Assembly: GCA_026707335.1 (NCBI GenBank)
Contig: JAPOXB010000141.1
Span: 16,056-24,515, forward strand
Direction: 5' to 3'
Length of the DNA: 8,460 bases
DNA from: Chloroflexota bacterium
GTDB lineage: Bacteria; Chloroflexota; Dehalococcoidia; Bin125
In this document: positions 1 to 5,988 of the stretch, one piece after another
Layout: each line of letters starts with the position of its first letter
Position numbering within the stretch: the stretch's first letter is position 1
Program-made: the position numbers and the translations under genes
Notes under the pieces: model-generated
The model's database searches: none
What the model was told of the DNA's origin: nothing
What the model saw: only the letters and a program-made list of their open reading frames with translations

Positions 1-12
1 TAAGGAGTCCCA

Positions 13-1293
13 ATGCCCACCACCAACGACCTGCGCGACCGCGCGCGCCAGACCATGACCGAGGCGCGCGCCCTGCTGGAGCAGCACGACGGCGGCGAGG
101 AGCTGCCGGCCGACGTCGCGGCCCGCGTCGATGACTTGATCGCGCGCGGCCGGGAGGAGTGGCGCGCCTACGAGGCCGGCCTGGCCGGCCGCGAGCGCCA
201 GGCGGCCCTGTCGGAGCTCGAGCAGGCCTGGCACGAGGGCGAGCGCGCCGCGTCCCGGCGCCTGCCCGACCCCAACGCGGGCGGCGCCATCGGCGTCGCC
301 GGCGGCGAGGCCGCCGAACGCGAGCGGCCGGCGCTCTACCGCAAGGCCTTCGAGACCTACGTGCACCACGGCGAGCGCGCCGTGCTGGCCCTGGGCGGCG
401 CCTACGTGAAGGCGCTGACCGCCGGCACCGACAGCGAGGGCGGCCACCTGGTGCCGGTCGATTGGCAGGCGCAGATCCTGCGCGCGGCCGGCGCGCGGGT
501 CGGGCTGCGCCAGCACGTGACGGCGATCCCGACCTCGCGCGACGCCGTGGAGTGGCCGACCATCGAGGGCGGCGACGACATCCACGCCAGCGCCGTGCGC
601 CGCACCTGGGTCGACGAGCAGCCGGCCGAGGGCGCGGCGGAGTCGGAGCCGACCTTCGGCGCGATCCGCATCCCCGTGCACACGGCGATGCTGACCACCA
701 AGGCCAGCCGCAACCTGGTCGAGGACAGCGCCGTCCCCTTCACCGACATCCTGGCCGGGCTGTTCGGCGACGAGGTGCGTCTGTCCGACGAGGAGGCGTT
801 CCTGGCCGGCGACGGCGTCGGCAAGCCGCTGGGGCTGCTGCACACGACCGGCGTGCCGTCGGTCAAGAGCGGCCACGCCTCGAAGGTCACCGCCGACGGC
901 CTGCTCGACCTCTTCTACGGGCTGCCGGCGCAGTACCGCGACGCGGCCGTCTTCGTGACCAACAGCGCCACCGAGGACGCGGTGCGCAAGCTCAAGGACG
1001 GCAACAACCAGTACCTCTGGGTGGGCGGCTTCGCGGCCACGCCCGAGGCGCTGCTGGGCCGGCCCGTCGTCAGCTCCGAGTTCATGCCGGCCGTGAAGGC
1101 CAACGCGACCCCGATCGCGTTCGGCGACTTCAGCCGCTACGTCGTGGTCGACCGGGTGGGCTTCGCCGTGCAGCGCATCGACGGCGACCAGCAGCTGGCC
1201 GAGAAGAACCAGATCGGCTTCGTGGGGCGGCAGCGCGTCGGCGGCCGGGTGACGCAGCCGCGCGCCTTCCGCCTGCAGAAGATCGCCGCCTAG
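13..1293 (+). CDS. Phage major capsid protein, HK97 fold
   Basis: This 426-residue protein would form the icosahedral shell of the phage head. Residues 1-90 are charged, Ala/Arg/Glu-rich and probably helical, like the N-terminal delta (scaffolding) domain of HK97-type capsid proteins, which is often removed by the prohead protease. The mature part seems to begin near KALTAGTDSEGG (residues 133-144), a typical opening of this family, followed by HLVPVDW. The segment EAFLAGDGVGKPLGLL (261-276) is the other family hallmark. The length is normal for a capsid protein that carries a delta domain. A TAAGGAG ribosome site at 1-7, five bases before ATG, fixes the start. Portal and protease genes are expected upstream, outside the window. 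The family call is recognition from sequence pattern; the cleavage site is inference. Confidence 0.95.
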   Translation: MPTTNDLRDRARQTMTEARALLEQHDGGEELPADVAARVDDLIARGREEWRAYEAGLAGRERQAALSELEQAWHEGERAASRRLPDPNAGGAIGVAGGEAAERERPALYRKAFETYVHHGERAVLALGGAYVKALTAGTDSEGGHLVPVDWQAQILRAAGARVGLRQHVTAIPTSRDAVEWPTIEGGDDIHASAVRRTWVDEQPAEGAAESEPTFGAIRIPVHTAMLTTKASRNLVEDSAVPFTDILAGLFGDEVRLSDEEAFLAGDGVGKPLGLLHTTGVPSVKSGHASKVTADGLLDLFYGLPAQYRDAAVFVTNSATEDAVRKLKDGNNQYLWVGGFAATPEALLGRPVVSSEFMPAVKANATPIAFGDFSRYVVVDRVGFAVQRIDGDQQLAEKNQIGFVGRQRVGGRVTQPRAFRLQKIAA

Positions 1294-1304
1294 CGGCACG
1301 AAGG

Positions 1305-1332
1305 CGCGGGGTGGGCTCTAGCCCACCCCGCG
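1305..1332. terminator. Perfect 12-bp hairpin between convergent genes, probable bidirectional terminator
   Basis: The left arm CGCGGGGTGGGC (1305-1316) is exactly complementary to the right arm GCCCACCCCGCG (1321-1332), with a TCTA loop. It starts 11 bases after the capsid stop codon and ends 20 bases from the stop of the opposing DGQHR gene, so it could end both transcripts. Neither side has a U-tract, so it is not a textbook intrinsic terminator. It may instead stabilise the 3' ends or act only as a partial stop. Confidence 0.65.
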
Positions 1333-1352
1333 AACTGAATCGACCGATGCAG

Positions 1353-2468
1353 CTACTCGACTTCGAACGCCGGAAGCCCCGTCTTCAGCTTGGCCAGCAG
1401 CACTCGCCGTCCGGCGTTGCTGCTGAACGAACCGGCCGCGCCCCTCGGACCGGCACGCCAGAAGTCGGCGCCTCGCACCACTTCACCCTCCCGCGTGTCG
1501 CCCTCAAGGTCCTCGAGTGCTCCGGAGAGCGCGTCCCTGTACGACTCGGCTTCAATCACCGAGCCACCCGCAGAGCGAACGTACTCAAGTGCGACGATCA
1601 GCAGACCGTGCATCACGGTCACGCCGGTCATCTTCTGGAGGGTGTAGTCGGTCGGCTCCTCGAACGCCTCGGGCAACACGTCCCGGATCGCTCGCCAATA
1701 CGCGTCCAGGATCTTCACCTGATTGTCGGTGGTGATGTTGCCGAAGTACGGCGTGAGGAGAAGCTGCTTCAAGCCGTTAACCATGCCCGAGTTGGCGATC
1801 GTCGTCTCCCCCACGGATTGACCGGGGAACCGAACGCGATCCGACCAAGCTGGAGTCAGCGCAAGCCGCTCGACGATCGTCTGAGCGTCGACCTTCCAGC
1901 TCTCTCCCCGCTCCATCAGCGAATCCCGCACCGTGGGATCCGCCTCCGCTCGCTGCTTCAGCAAGTCGAGAGCCAAGTCCGTTCGCACAGACTTGGCCGT
2001 GGAGTTGACGACATAGAACTGCTCCATCTCGTCTCCTTCGTGCGCGCCGAGCAGGCAGACGAACGGCAGCTCGAACCCGGCCCATCGATCTGGATCATCC
2101 TCGTACAGATCTGTGAGGGCCTCGATCCGGTGCTGACCATCGACCACGTAGAGCCGATCGCCGGCGCGCAGCGAGAGGTACTCGGATCCGTTCTTCCTGA
2201 CGAGGTGAGAATCCGGATTGAAGGCCCGCAGATTCAGCAACACGGCAGTCGGGAGGTCGACGCGCTTCTTGTCGAGATCCTGCTTCAGCCGATTCACGCG
2301 AGTCTTCGAGGGCTCCCGCTGATATCCGGTCTTGTCGCGGAAGTTCCGCCGCGGGACAACACGATGCTCGGCGAGGACGGACGCAGTCATCCTCCCCAGC
2401 ACCGTGCGGGTTCCGCTTCTCAACGGCGTTCCCTCCAACACCCGGATCCCACCATTCTCGTTGGTCAT
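1353..2468 (-). CDS. DGQHR-domain protein (DndB/DpdB-like) in an inverted cargo cassette
   Basis: With the start chosen here the protein has 371 residues. It carries YVVDGQHRIEAL around residues 107-118, with the DGQHR pentapeptide at 110-114. GYQREPSKTRVNRLKQDL (48-65) and FYVVNSTAKSV (151-161) are the other conserved blocks of the DGQHR family. That family has a ParB-like fold and includes DndB, reported as a regulator of DNA phosphorothioation operons, and DpdB of the 7-deazaguanine DNA modification system. No signal peptide or membrane segment is seen, so it should be cytoplasmic. The ATG at 2466-2468 has a strong AAGGTGG ribosome site (2474-2480) five bases upstream. A longer ORF reaching 2582 would start inside the predicted promoter and is rejected. 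Base composition is visibly lower in GC than in all neighbours and the gene opposes the late operon, which suggests acquisition as a moron. Its biochemical role here is unknown; no partner modification genes are in the window. Confidence 0.85.
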   Translation of the reverse strand: MTNENGGIRVLEGTPLRSGTRTVLGRMTASVLAEHRVVPRRNFRDKTGYQREPSKTRVNRLKQDLDKKRVDLPTAVLLNLRAFNPDSHLVRKNGSEYLSLRAGDRLYVVDGQHRIEALTDLYEDDPDRWAGFELPFVCLLGAHEGDEMEQFYVVNSTAKSVRTDLALDLLKQRAEADPTVRDSLMERGESWKVDAQTIVERLALTPAWSDRVRFPGQSVGETTIANSGMVNGLKQLLLTPYFGNITTDNQVKILDAYWRAIRDVLPEAFEEPTDYTLQKMTGVTVMHGLLIVALEYVRSAGGSVIEAESYRDALSGALEDLEGDTREGEVVRGADFWRAGPRGAAGSFSSNAGRRVLLAKLKTGLPAFEVE

Positions 2469-2483
2469 CTTGACCACCTTTCT

Positions 2484-2551
2484 CCCCTGATCTGTTCGCG
2501 ACCCGGATCGGCTCAGGGGGCAGCCAGGCTCGGGACACGCGCGGCGCGTCC
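2484..2551 (-). promoter_or_regulatory. Structured 5' leader of the DGQHR gene (two hairpins)
   Basis: The leader between the predicted transcription start (about 2563) and the ATG can fold into two hairpins. The first, at 2533-2551, has 8-base arms GGACGCGC and GCGTGTCC (minus strand) with one G-U pair and a 3-base loop. The second pairs CCCCTGA (minus strand, 2513-2519) with TCAGGGG (2484-2490), and its 3' arm ends four bases before the AAGGTGG ribosome site. Either could influence mRNA stability or translation. No known riboswitch was recognised. Confidence 0.35.
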
Positions 2552-2569
2552 TGTGCACCGCTGCGAAGA

Positions 2570-2598
2570 AGATAAAGCGCACCAGGACCCGCTGTCAA
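2570..2598 (-). promoter_or_regulatory. Sigma70-type promoter for the DGQHR gene
   Basis: On the minus strand a perfect -35 box TTGACA (2593-2598) is followed, after exactly 17 bases, by a -10-like box TTATCT (2570-2575). Transcription should start near 2563, giving a leader of about 95 bases before the ATG at 2468. A clean housekeeping-type promoter stands out in such GC-rich DNA and implies that the gene is expressed independently of the late operon, possibly in the lysogen. Confidence 0.7.
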
Positions 2599-2631
2599 GG
2601 GTCCACAATTTGGGTCCAACTATCGGACCCA
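2585..2631. promoter_or_regulatory. Cluster of four GGGTCC/GGACCC sites, probable operator
   Basis: Four identical hexamers occur in 47 bases: GGACCC at 2585-2590, GGGTCC at 2599-2604 and 2612-2617, and GGACCC at 2625-2630, spaced 14, 13 and 13 bases start to start. Sites 1 and 2 form an inverted pair enclosing the -35 box. Sites 3 and 4 form a 7-base-arm inverted repeat (TGGGTCC and GGACCCA, 7-base spacer). The placement over the minus-strand -35 and just ahead of the plus-strand gene at 2652 fits a repressor operator. The binding protein is unknown; autoregulation by the DGQHR product is one possibility. Confidence 0.6.
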
Positions 2632-2651
2632 TAGTAGAAGGGAACTCTCCA

Positions 2652-3065
2652 ATGACGCTCCAGGAATCGCTCAAGTACGACGACGGCCAGATCGACCCCG
2701 ACGCCTACACGCCGGGATCGGTCGGCGGCGGCTGGGTCTCGCTGGCCGACTTCGGCGAGGCGGCGGCCATCCTGATGATCGGCGCGATGGCCAACAACGC
2801 CACGCTCGACGCCAAGCTGCAGCAGGCGAAGGACGCCAACGGCGCCGGCGCGAAGGACGTGACCGGCAGCGCCATCAAACAGCGCACGCAGGCCGGCGGC
2901 GCCGGCGACGAGATCGTGACGCTGCCGGTGCGGGCGGCGGCGCTCGACATCACGGGCGGCTTCACGCACGTGCGCCTGCGCGTGACCACCGCCGTCGCCA
3001 ACGTCGACTACGGGGCCGTGCTGGTGCGCGCGGGCGCCGGCGCCCGGCCGACGGCCAAGAGCTAA
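2652..3065 (+). CDS. Small phage structural protein of unknown role (head region)
   Basis: The 137-residue product has no named domain I can assign. Its layout, with TLDAKLQQAKDANGAGAKDV (51-70), TGSAIKQRTQ (71-80) and then a beta-rich part holding LDITGGFTHVRLRVTTAV (98-115), resembles a widespread small phage protein usually encoded just after the major capsid gene and annotated only as hypothetical. Residues 36-49 are hydrophobic (AAAILMIGAMANNA) but short and probably not a membrane segment. The ATG at 2652 was chosen because a weak AAGG ribosome site (2638-2641) precedes it and because the upstream in-frame sequence overlaps the promoter and the antisense of the DGQHR gene. A head decoration or minor head protein role would fit its position; this is inference. 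Confidence 0.8.
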   Translation: MTLQESLKYDDGQIDPDAYTPGSVGGGWVSLADFGEAAAILMIGAMANNATLDAKLQQAKDANGAGAKDVTGSAIKQRTQAGGAGDEIVTLPVRAAALDITGGFTHVRLRVTTAVANVDYGAVLVRAGAGARPTAKS

Positions 3066-3082
3066 CGGGCGGGAGCCACACG

Positions 3083-3634
3083 ATGCCCCTGCTCACCGCC
3101 GCCGACGTCCGCCGGCACGTCGAGACCGATCTCGACGACGCCGCCCTGCAGCGCGTCATCGACCGGCTCGACGCGGAGCTGGCGCAGCGCGCCGGCCCGC
3201 ACAGCGGCCCGATCGTCGAGACGCTGGCCGGCGGCTGGCCCTCGGTCTTCCTGCGCCGCCCCATCGAGCGCGTCACGCGCGTGCGCGAGGGCGCCCGCCT
3301 CGAACCGGGCACGCCGGCGCTGCGCGACGGCGAGGACTACCGCGTCTGGCCGGCGCAGGGCCGCATCGAGCGGCTGTCGCCGGGCGCGGTCCTGGGCCTG
3401 CCGGTGGCCGGCGACGGTCCCCGCTTCGCCGCGCTGGTCGAGGTGAGCTACGAGCCCGTCGACGACCGCGAGCCGCGGCGGCGGGTGCTGCTGGAGCTGG
3501 TGCGCCTCGACCTGGCGCAGAGCGGCCGGGCCGCGGAGTCGGCCGGCGAGGACTACCGCTACCAGGGCCTCGACTACCGCGCCCACCGCGAGGCGCTGTT
3601 CGCCGAGGCGCGCCCCTTCCTGACGCTGGAATAG
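3083..3634 (+). CDS. Phage head-tail connector protein (HK97 gp6-like)
   Basis: This 183-residue protein would form the ring that docks beneath the portal and links the head to the neck. Residues 1-36 (LLTAADVRRHVETDLDDAAL and the helix after it) match the helical start of gp6-type connectors. FLRRPIERVTRVREG (56-70) opens the beta-rich middle. The C-terminal pattern AESAGEDYRYQGLDYRAHRE (151-170) is typical of connector proteins in phages of GC-rich Gram-positive hosts. A GGGAG ribosome site (3071-3075) lies eight bases before the ATG. It follows the previous gene by 17 bases and precedes the head closure gene, the usual neck order. Confidence 0.8.
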   Translation: MPLLTAADVRRHVETDLDDAALQRVIDRLDAELAQRAGPHSGPIVETLAGGWPSVFLRRPIERVTRVREGARLEPGTPALRDGEDYRVWPAQGRIERLSPGAVLGLPVAGDGPRFAALVEVSYEPVDDREPRRRVLLELVRLDLAQSGRAAESAGEDYRYQGLDYRAHREALFAEARPFLTLE

Positions 3635-3662
3635 ACGCGGGAAGAACGGAGGCACGAACGAC

Positions 3663-3992
3663 ATGCGCGGCCTGCCCCATCGCTGCACGATCTCCCGCCC
3701 CACGGGGGCGCGGACCGACGCCTACGGCCAGCCCGTCGCGACGGGCTACGCCGTCGCCGACCGGGAGGTGCGCTGCCGGTTCAGCGCGCGCCGGCCCGAG
3801 GCGCCGCGGCTGATCGTCGGGCGCGGGACGGCGCTGGACCGCCGCGACCGCGTGAGCGACGTCCGCCGGGCCGACGGCGCCGTCATCGACGCGGGGCCGT
3901 TCGCGGTCGAGAGCGTCTCGACGCCGACGGGGCGGGTGCGCACGGCCTACCACCGGGCGCGGCTGCTGCGCCTCGCGCAGCGGGAGGGATAG
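3663..3992 (+). CDS. Phage head closure / head-tail joining protein
   Basis: The 109-residue product fits the small beta-barrel stopper family (SPP1 gp16-like, Phage_H_T_join). It opens with a short strand leading to TDAYGQPVATGYA (18-30), then a region of conserved strand pattern, and ends with a basic stretch RTAYHRARLLRLAQ (93-106). Such proteins seal the filled head below the connector until the tail attaches. GGAGG (3648-3652) is the ribosome site. The stop codon lies two bases from the next ATG, so the two genes are probably translationally coupled. The assignment rests on size, pattern and gene order rather than on a decisive motif. Confidence 0.7.
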   Translation: MRGLPHRCTISRPTGARTDAYGQPVATGYAVADREVRCRFSARRPEAPRLIVGRGTALDRRDRVSDVRRADGAVIDAGPFAVESVSTPTGRVRTAYHRARLLRLAQREG

Positions 3993-3994
3993 CG

Positions 3995-4411
3995 ATGGAT
4001 CCGCTGGCGACGCTGCTGGCGCACCTGCGCGCCGACGCCGAGATCGCCCGGCTGACGGGCGGCCGCGTCTTCGGCGGCGACCGGCCGGCGGGACCCGAGG
4101 GCTCGCTGGCCGCCGCGCCCCTGGGGCCGTCGATCAGCGCCCGGCTGAGCGGCGGCCGCCCCCACCCCGACCTGCCGCTGATCGACGCCGAGGTCGAACT
4201 GCGCTGCTGGGGCGGTCCCGGGCCCGGCGGCCCGCACGCCGCCGCCGAGCTGTGGGGGGCCCTGCACGCGGCCGTCAACGTCGGCGGCCTCGACGTGGCG
4301 GGGGCGCATCTGCTCTGGGCCGTCGAAGCGGGCGGGCCGGTCCTGCTGCGCGACCCCGAGACCGGCGAGGCCTTCGTCCGCGCCACGCTGCGCGTCGCGA
4401 CGGCGGACTGA
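3995..4411 (+). CDS. Phage tail terminator / tail completion protein (DUF3168- or gp17-like)
   Basis: This protein has 138 residues. An N-terminal helix with LLAHLRADAEIARLTGGRVF (7-26), a strand EVELRCWGG (66-74) and the helix AAAELWGALHAAVN (82-95) reproduce the usual layout of tail terminator proteins, which cap the tail tube and join it to the neck. It starts two bases after the previous stop codon, and the GGGAGG just upstream lies within the end of that gene. A separate HK97-gp10-type neck gene, often found between closure and terminator proteins, is absent. This protein could therefore alternatively be that neck protein, but its length and place just before the tail tube favour the terminator. 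Confidence 0.65.
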   Translation: MDPLATLLAHLRADAEIARLTGGRVFGGDRPAGPEGSLAAAPLGPSISARLSGGRPHPDLPLIDAEVELRCWGGPGPGGPHAAAELWGALHAAVNVGGLDVAGAHLLWAVEAGGPVLLRDPETGEAFVRATLRVATAD

Positions 4412-4425
4412 GGGAGGAGAAGTCG

Positions 4426-4980
4426 ATGGTGAAACTGCTCGTCGGCGCCGGCCGGCTCTACCTGCACGACGCCCGCTCCGCCATGCCGCCCATCACGGCC
4501 GACCCCCTCGCGGCCGGCTGGACCGACCTGGGCGCGATCGACGGCGGCGTCCGCGTGCAGCGCGAGCAGACGCTGGAGGAGCTGTACATCGACGAGGAGA
4601 CCGGGCCGGTCGACGTGGCGCGCACGGCGGGATCGCTGCGCGTCGAGGCGGCGTTGGCCGAGCCGACGCTGTCGCGGCTGGGCGCGGTGCTGCGGGGCGC
4701 GGCGCCGTCGCGCGAGGCGGGGCCGCCGGCCACGGAGACGCTGGGCGGCTACCGCGGCGCGTCGGTCGCGAAGCACGCTCTGCTCTTCCGGGCCGGCTCG
4801 CCCGAGGGGCCGGGCAAGCGCGGCCAGACCTACATCCCGCGCGGCTACTTCGCCGGCGACCTGGGCATGGCCCACCGGACGGACGCGCAGACGCTCGTCG
4901 CGGTGGAGTTCCGCGCCCTGGTCGATGAGGACGCCGCCGATCCATCGGAGCGCTTCGGCGTCACCGTCTACGAAACCTAG
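4426..4980 (+). CDS. Phage major tail (tube) protein
   Basis: The 184-residue protein would polymerise into the tail tube. The N-terminal part reads WTDLGAIDGGVRVQREQTLE (32-51), then YIDEETGPVDV (54-64) and LRVEAALAEPTLSRL (71-85). This is the characteristic run of tail tube proteins of siphoviruses: an initial strand, a loop with a Gly-Gly turn, an acidic stretch and the LAEPTL helix. A GGGAGGAG ribosome site (4412-4419) lies immediately after the preceding stop codon and six bases before the ATG. I used the ATG at 4426; an in-frame extension upstream is antisense or shadow sequence of the terminator gene. The location before the chaperone gene agrees with this role. Confidence 0.85.
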   Translation: MVKLLVGAGRLYLHDARSAMPPITADPLAAGWTDLGAIDGGVRVQREQTLEELYIDEETGPVDVARTAGSLRVEAALAEPTLSRLGAVLRGAAPSREAGPPATETLGGYRGASVAKHALLFRAGSPEGPGKRGQTYIPRGYFAGDLGMAHRTDAQTLVAVEFRALVDEDAADPSERFGVTVYET

Positions 4981-5017
4981 CCAACACGGATTAGCCGATC
5001 AGTAAGGAGAACACCCC

Positions 5018-5664
5018 ATGTCCGACCCATTCACCAGCCTGCTCGACCTCGACGGGAACCACCGTCCCGGCCTGCGCGTGCGCCTCGACGGGGAGGAATA
5101 CCCCTTGCGCGCGGCGGAGGATCTGTCGTTGCGCGACGCCTTTCGGTTGGGCTCCGCGTGCTCGCGGCTGCGGCAGGCCGCCGACAACCTCGAAGAGGTC
5201 GACGAAGTCGCGCGGAGAGTCGCGGCGATCGTCGCGCCGGAATTGCCCGCGGCGCTGGGCCCGGCGCAGAGGGTGATCCTGCTGGCGTCCTACTTGTGCC
5301 ACTTGGCGGACTCCTTCCGGCGCCTGACGACCCCGGCGGGCGACCCCGTCCCTTTCTCAGCGCCGGCGCGGGCTTCGTCGCGGCGGCGCGGATCGCGGCG
5401 CGCTTCGGCCTCGGACTGCGGGAGCAACTCGCCATGCCGGTAGCGGAGTGGGCGGCGCACGTCGCGGCGCTGGAGGTCGTCGAGGCGTCGGAGCAGCTGG
5501 CGCGGATCGAGGCCGCGGCCTGGCCCTGGCGCGACCCCGCCGAGCAGCGGCGCACGCTGCGCCGGCTCGCCGTCGCGGCGGGCGAAACGGCGCCCGACAT
5601 CGACGCGGCCGGCGGCCTTGACGGCATGGCCGTGCGCCGCGAGCCAAGCGGGAAGCACGAATAG
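5018..5664 (+). CDS. Tail assembly chaperones G and GT (programmed -1 frameshift)
   Basis: Two overlapping frames encode one functional unit. The zero-frame protein (G) runs 5018-5443 and has 141 residues. If ribosomes slip back one base at 5350-5356, the product (GT) joins 113 residues of G to 102 residues read in the -1 frame to 5664, giving 215. The zero frame beyond the slip is an Arg/Ser-rich stretch with no protein-like pattern. The -1 frame continues as a helical sequence (FVAAARIAARFGLGLREQLA, MPVAEWAAHVAALEVVEAS) typical of GT C-terminal domains. These chaperones keep the tape measure soluble and recruit tube subunits. Position after the tail tube gene is diagnostic. A TAAGGAG site (5003-5009) precedes the ATG. 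An independent start at the ATG at 5434 in the -1 frame is possible but would waste the conserved-looking region upstream. Confidence 0.85.
5350..5356 (+). other. Slippery heptamer C CCT TTC for -1 ribosomal frameshifting
   Basis: The heptamer fits X XXY YYZ exactly in the zero frame of the chaperone gene: the codons CCT (Pro) and TTC (Phe) re-pair as CCC and TTT after slipping one base back. It sits exactly where the zero frame stops looking like protein and the -1 frame starts. A GC hairpin can form just downstream (GCGCCG at 5360-5365 with CGGCGC at 5384-5389), but such stems arise easily in this GC-rich DNA. Confidence 0.8.
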
Positions 5665-5673
5665 GAGCACGCG

Positions 5674-5979
5674 ATGGAGTTCGACGACACCGTCCTGACG
5701 CTGCACGGCGACGACGCGCCGTCCCCGGCGGGGCTCGCGGAGGCGGAGCGCCGCATCCGGGAATCGCTGGCGCGGATGGAGCGGTCGCCGGCCGGACGGC
5801 CGCGCGCGCTGCTCGCGGGCGCGCCGATGGCCGGCCCGGCGGCGGGGCCGCGGGGCCCGCTGATCGGGACGCTGCACGTCACCGTCGAGCGGGAGCACCC
5901 GCGCGCCATCCAGGCCGGCGTCGAGCGGGCGCTGGCCGAGCTGGGCGAGCGCGCCGAGCTGGCCGGGGCGCTGGACTAG
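5674..5979 (+). CDS. Very short protein at the tape measure position, possibly a truncated tape measure
   Basis: The product has only 101 residues. It lies between the GT chaperone and the distal tail gene, where siphoviruses encode a tape measure protein of many hundreds of residues. Residues 20-37 (GLAEAERRIRESLARMER) look like the first helix of a tape measure. Residues 38-61 are an Ala/Gly/Pro/Arg linker. LIGTLHVTVE (63-72) followed by the helix AIQAGVERALAELGERAE (78-95) is the strand-helix ending common in tape measures. The long alpha-helical and hydrophobic middle is missing. An AGGAG site (5663-5667) overlapping the previous stop precedes the ATG by six bases, so the gene looks intact and translated. 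It could be an in-frame internal deletion, a genuinely tiny tape measure or an unrelated small protein. The resemblance is my reading of patterns, not an alignment. Confidence 0.5.
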   Translation: MEFDDTVLTLHGDDAPSPAGLAEAERRIRESLARMERSPAGRPRALLAGAPMAGPAAGPRGPLIGTLHVTVEREHPRAIQAGVERALAELGERAELAGALD

Positions 5980-5988
5980 GAGCCGATC

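Noticed and set aside
2469..2582. A 38-codon N-terminal extension of the DGQHR gene
   Set aside because: Its ATG lies between the predicted -35 and -10 boxes, so it would not be transcribed from that promoter, and the ATG at 2468 has a strong ribosome site.
2600..2640. A plus-strand promoter for the gene at 2652
   Set aside because: No pair of -35 and -10 boxes with acceptable spacing was found; only weak AT-containing hexamers such as CATAGT.
159..2651. Long plus-strand frame reading from within the capsid gene to the gene at 2652
   Set aside because: It crosses the capsid gene in another frame and the antisense of the DGQHR gene, with no family pattern. Only the part from 2652 is protein-like and has a plausible start.
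3883..4945. Several long minus-strand frames opposite the neck and tail tube genes
   Set aside because: All are Arg/Pro/Ala-rich shadows of plus-strand genes that have recognisable families and tight operon spacing.
5434..5664. An independent small gene starting at the ATG at 5434
   Set aside because: The same frame is already protein-like for about 25 codons upstream, the ATG has no good ribosome site, and the frameshift explains the layout better. It cannot be fully excluded.
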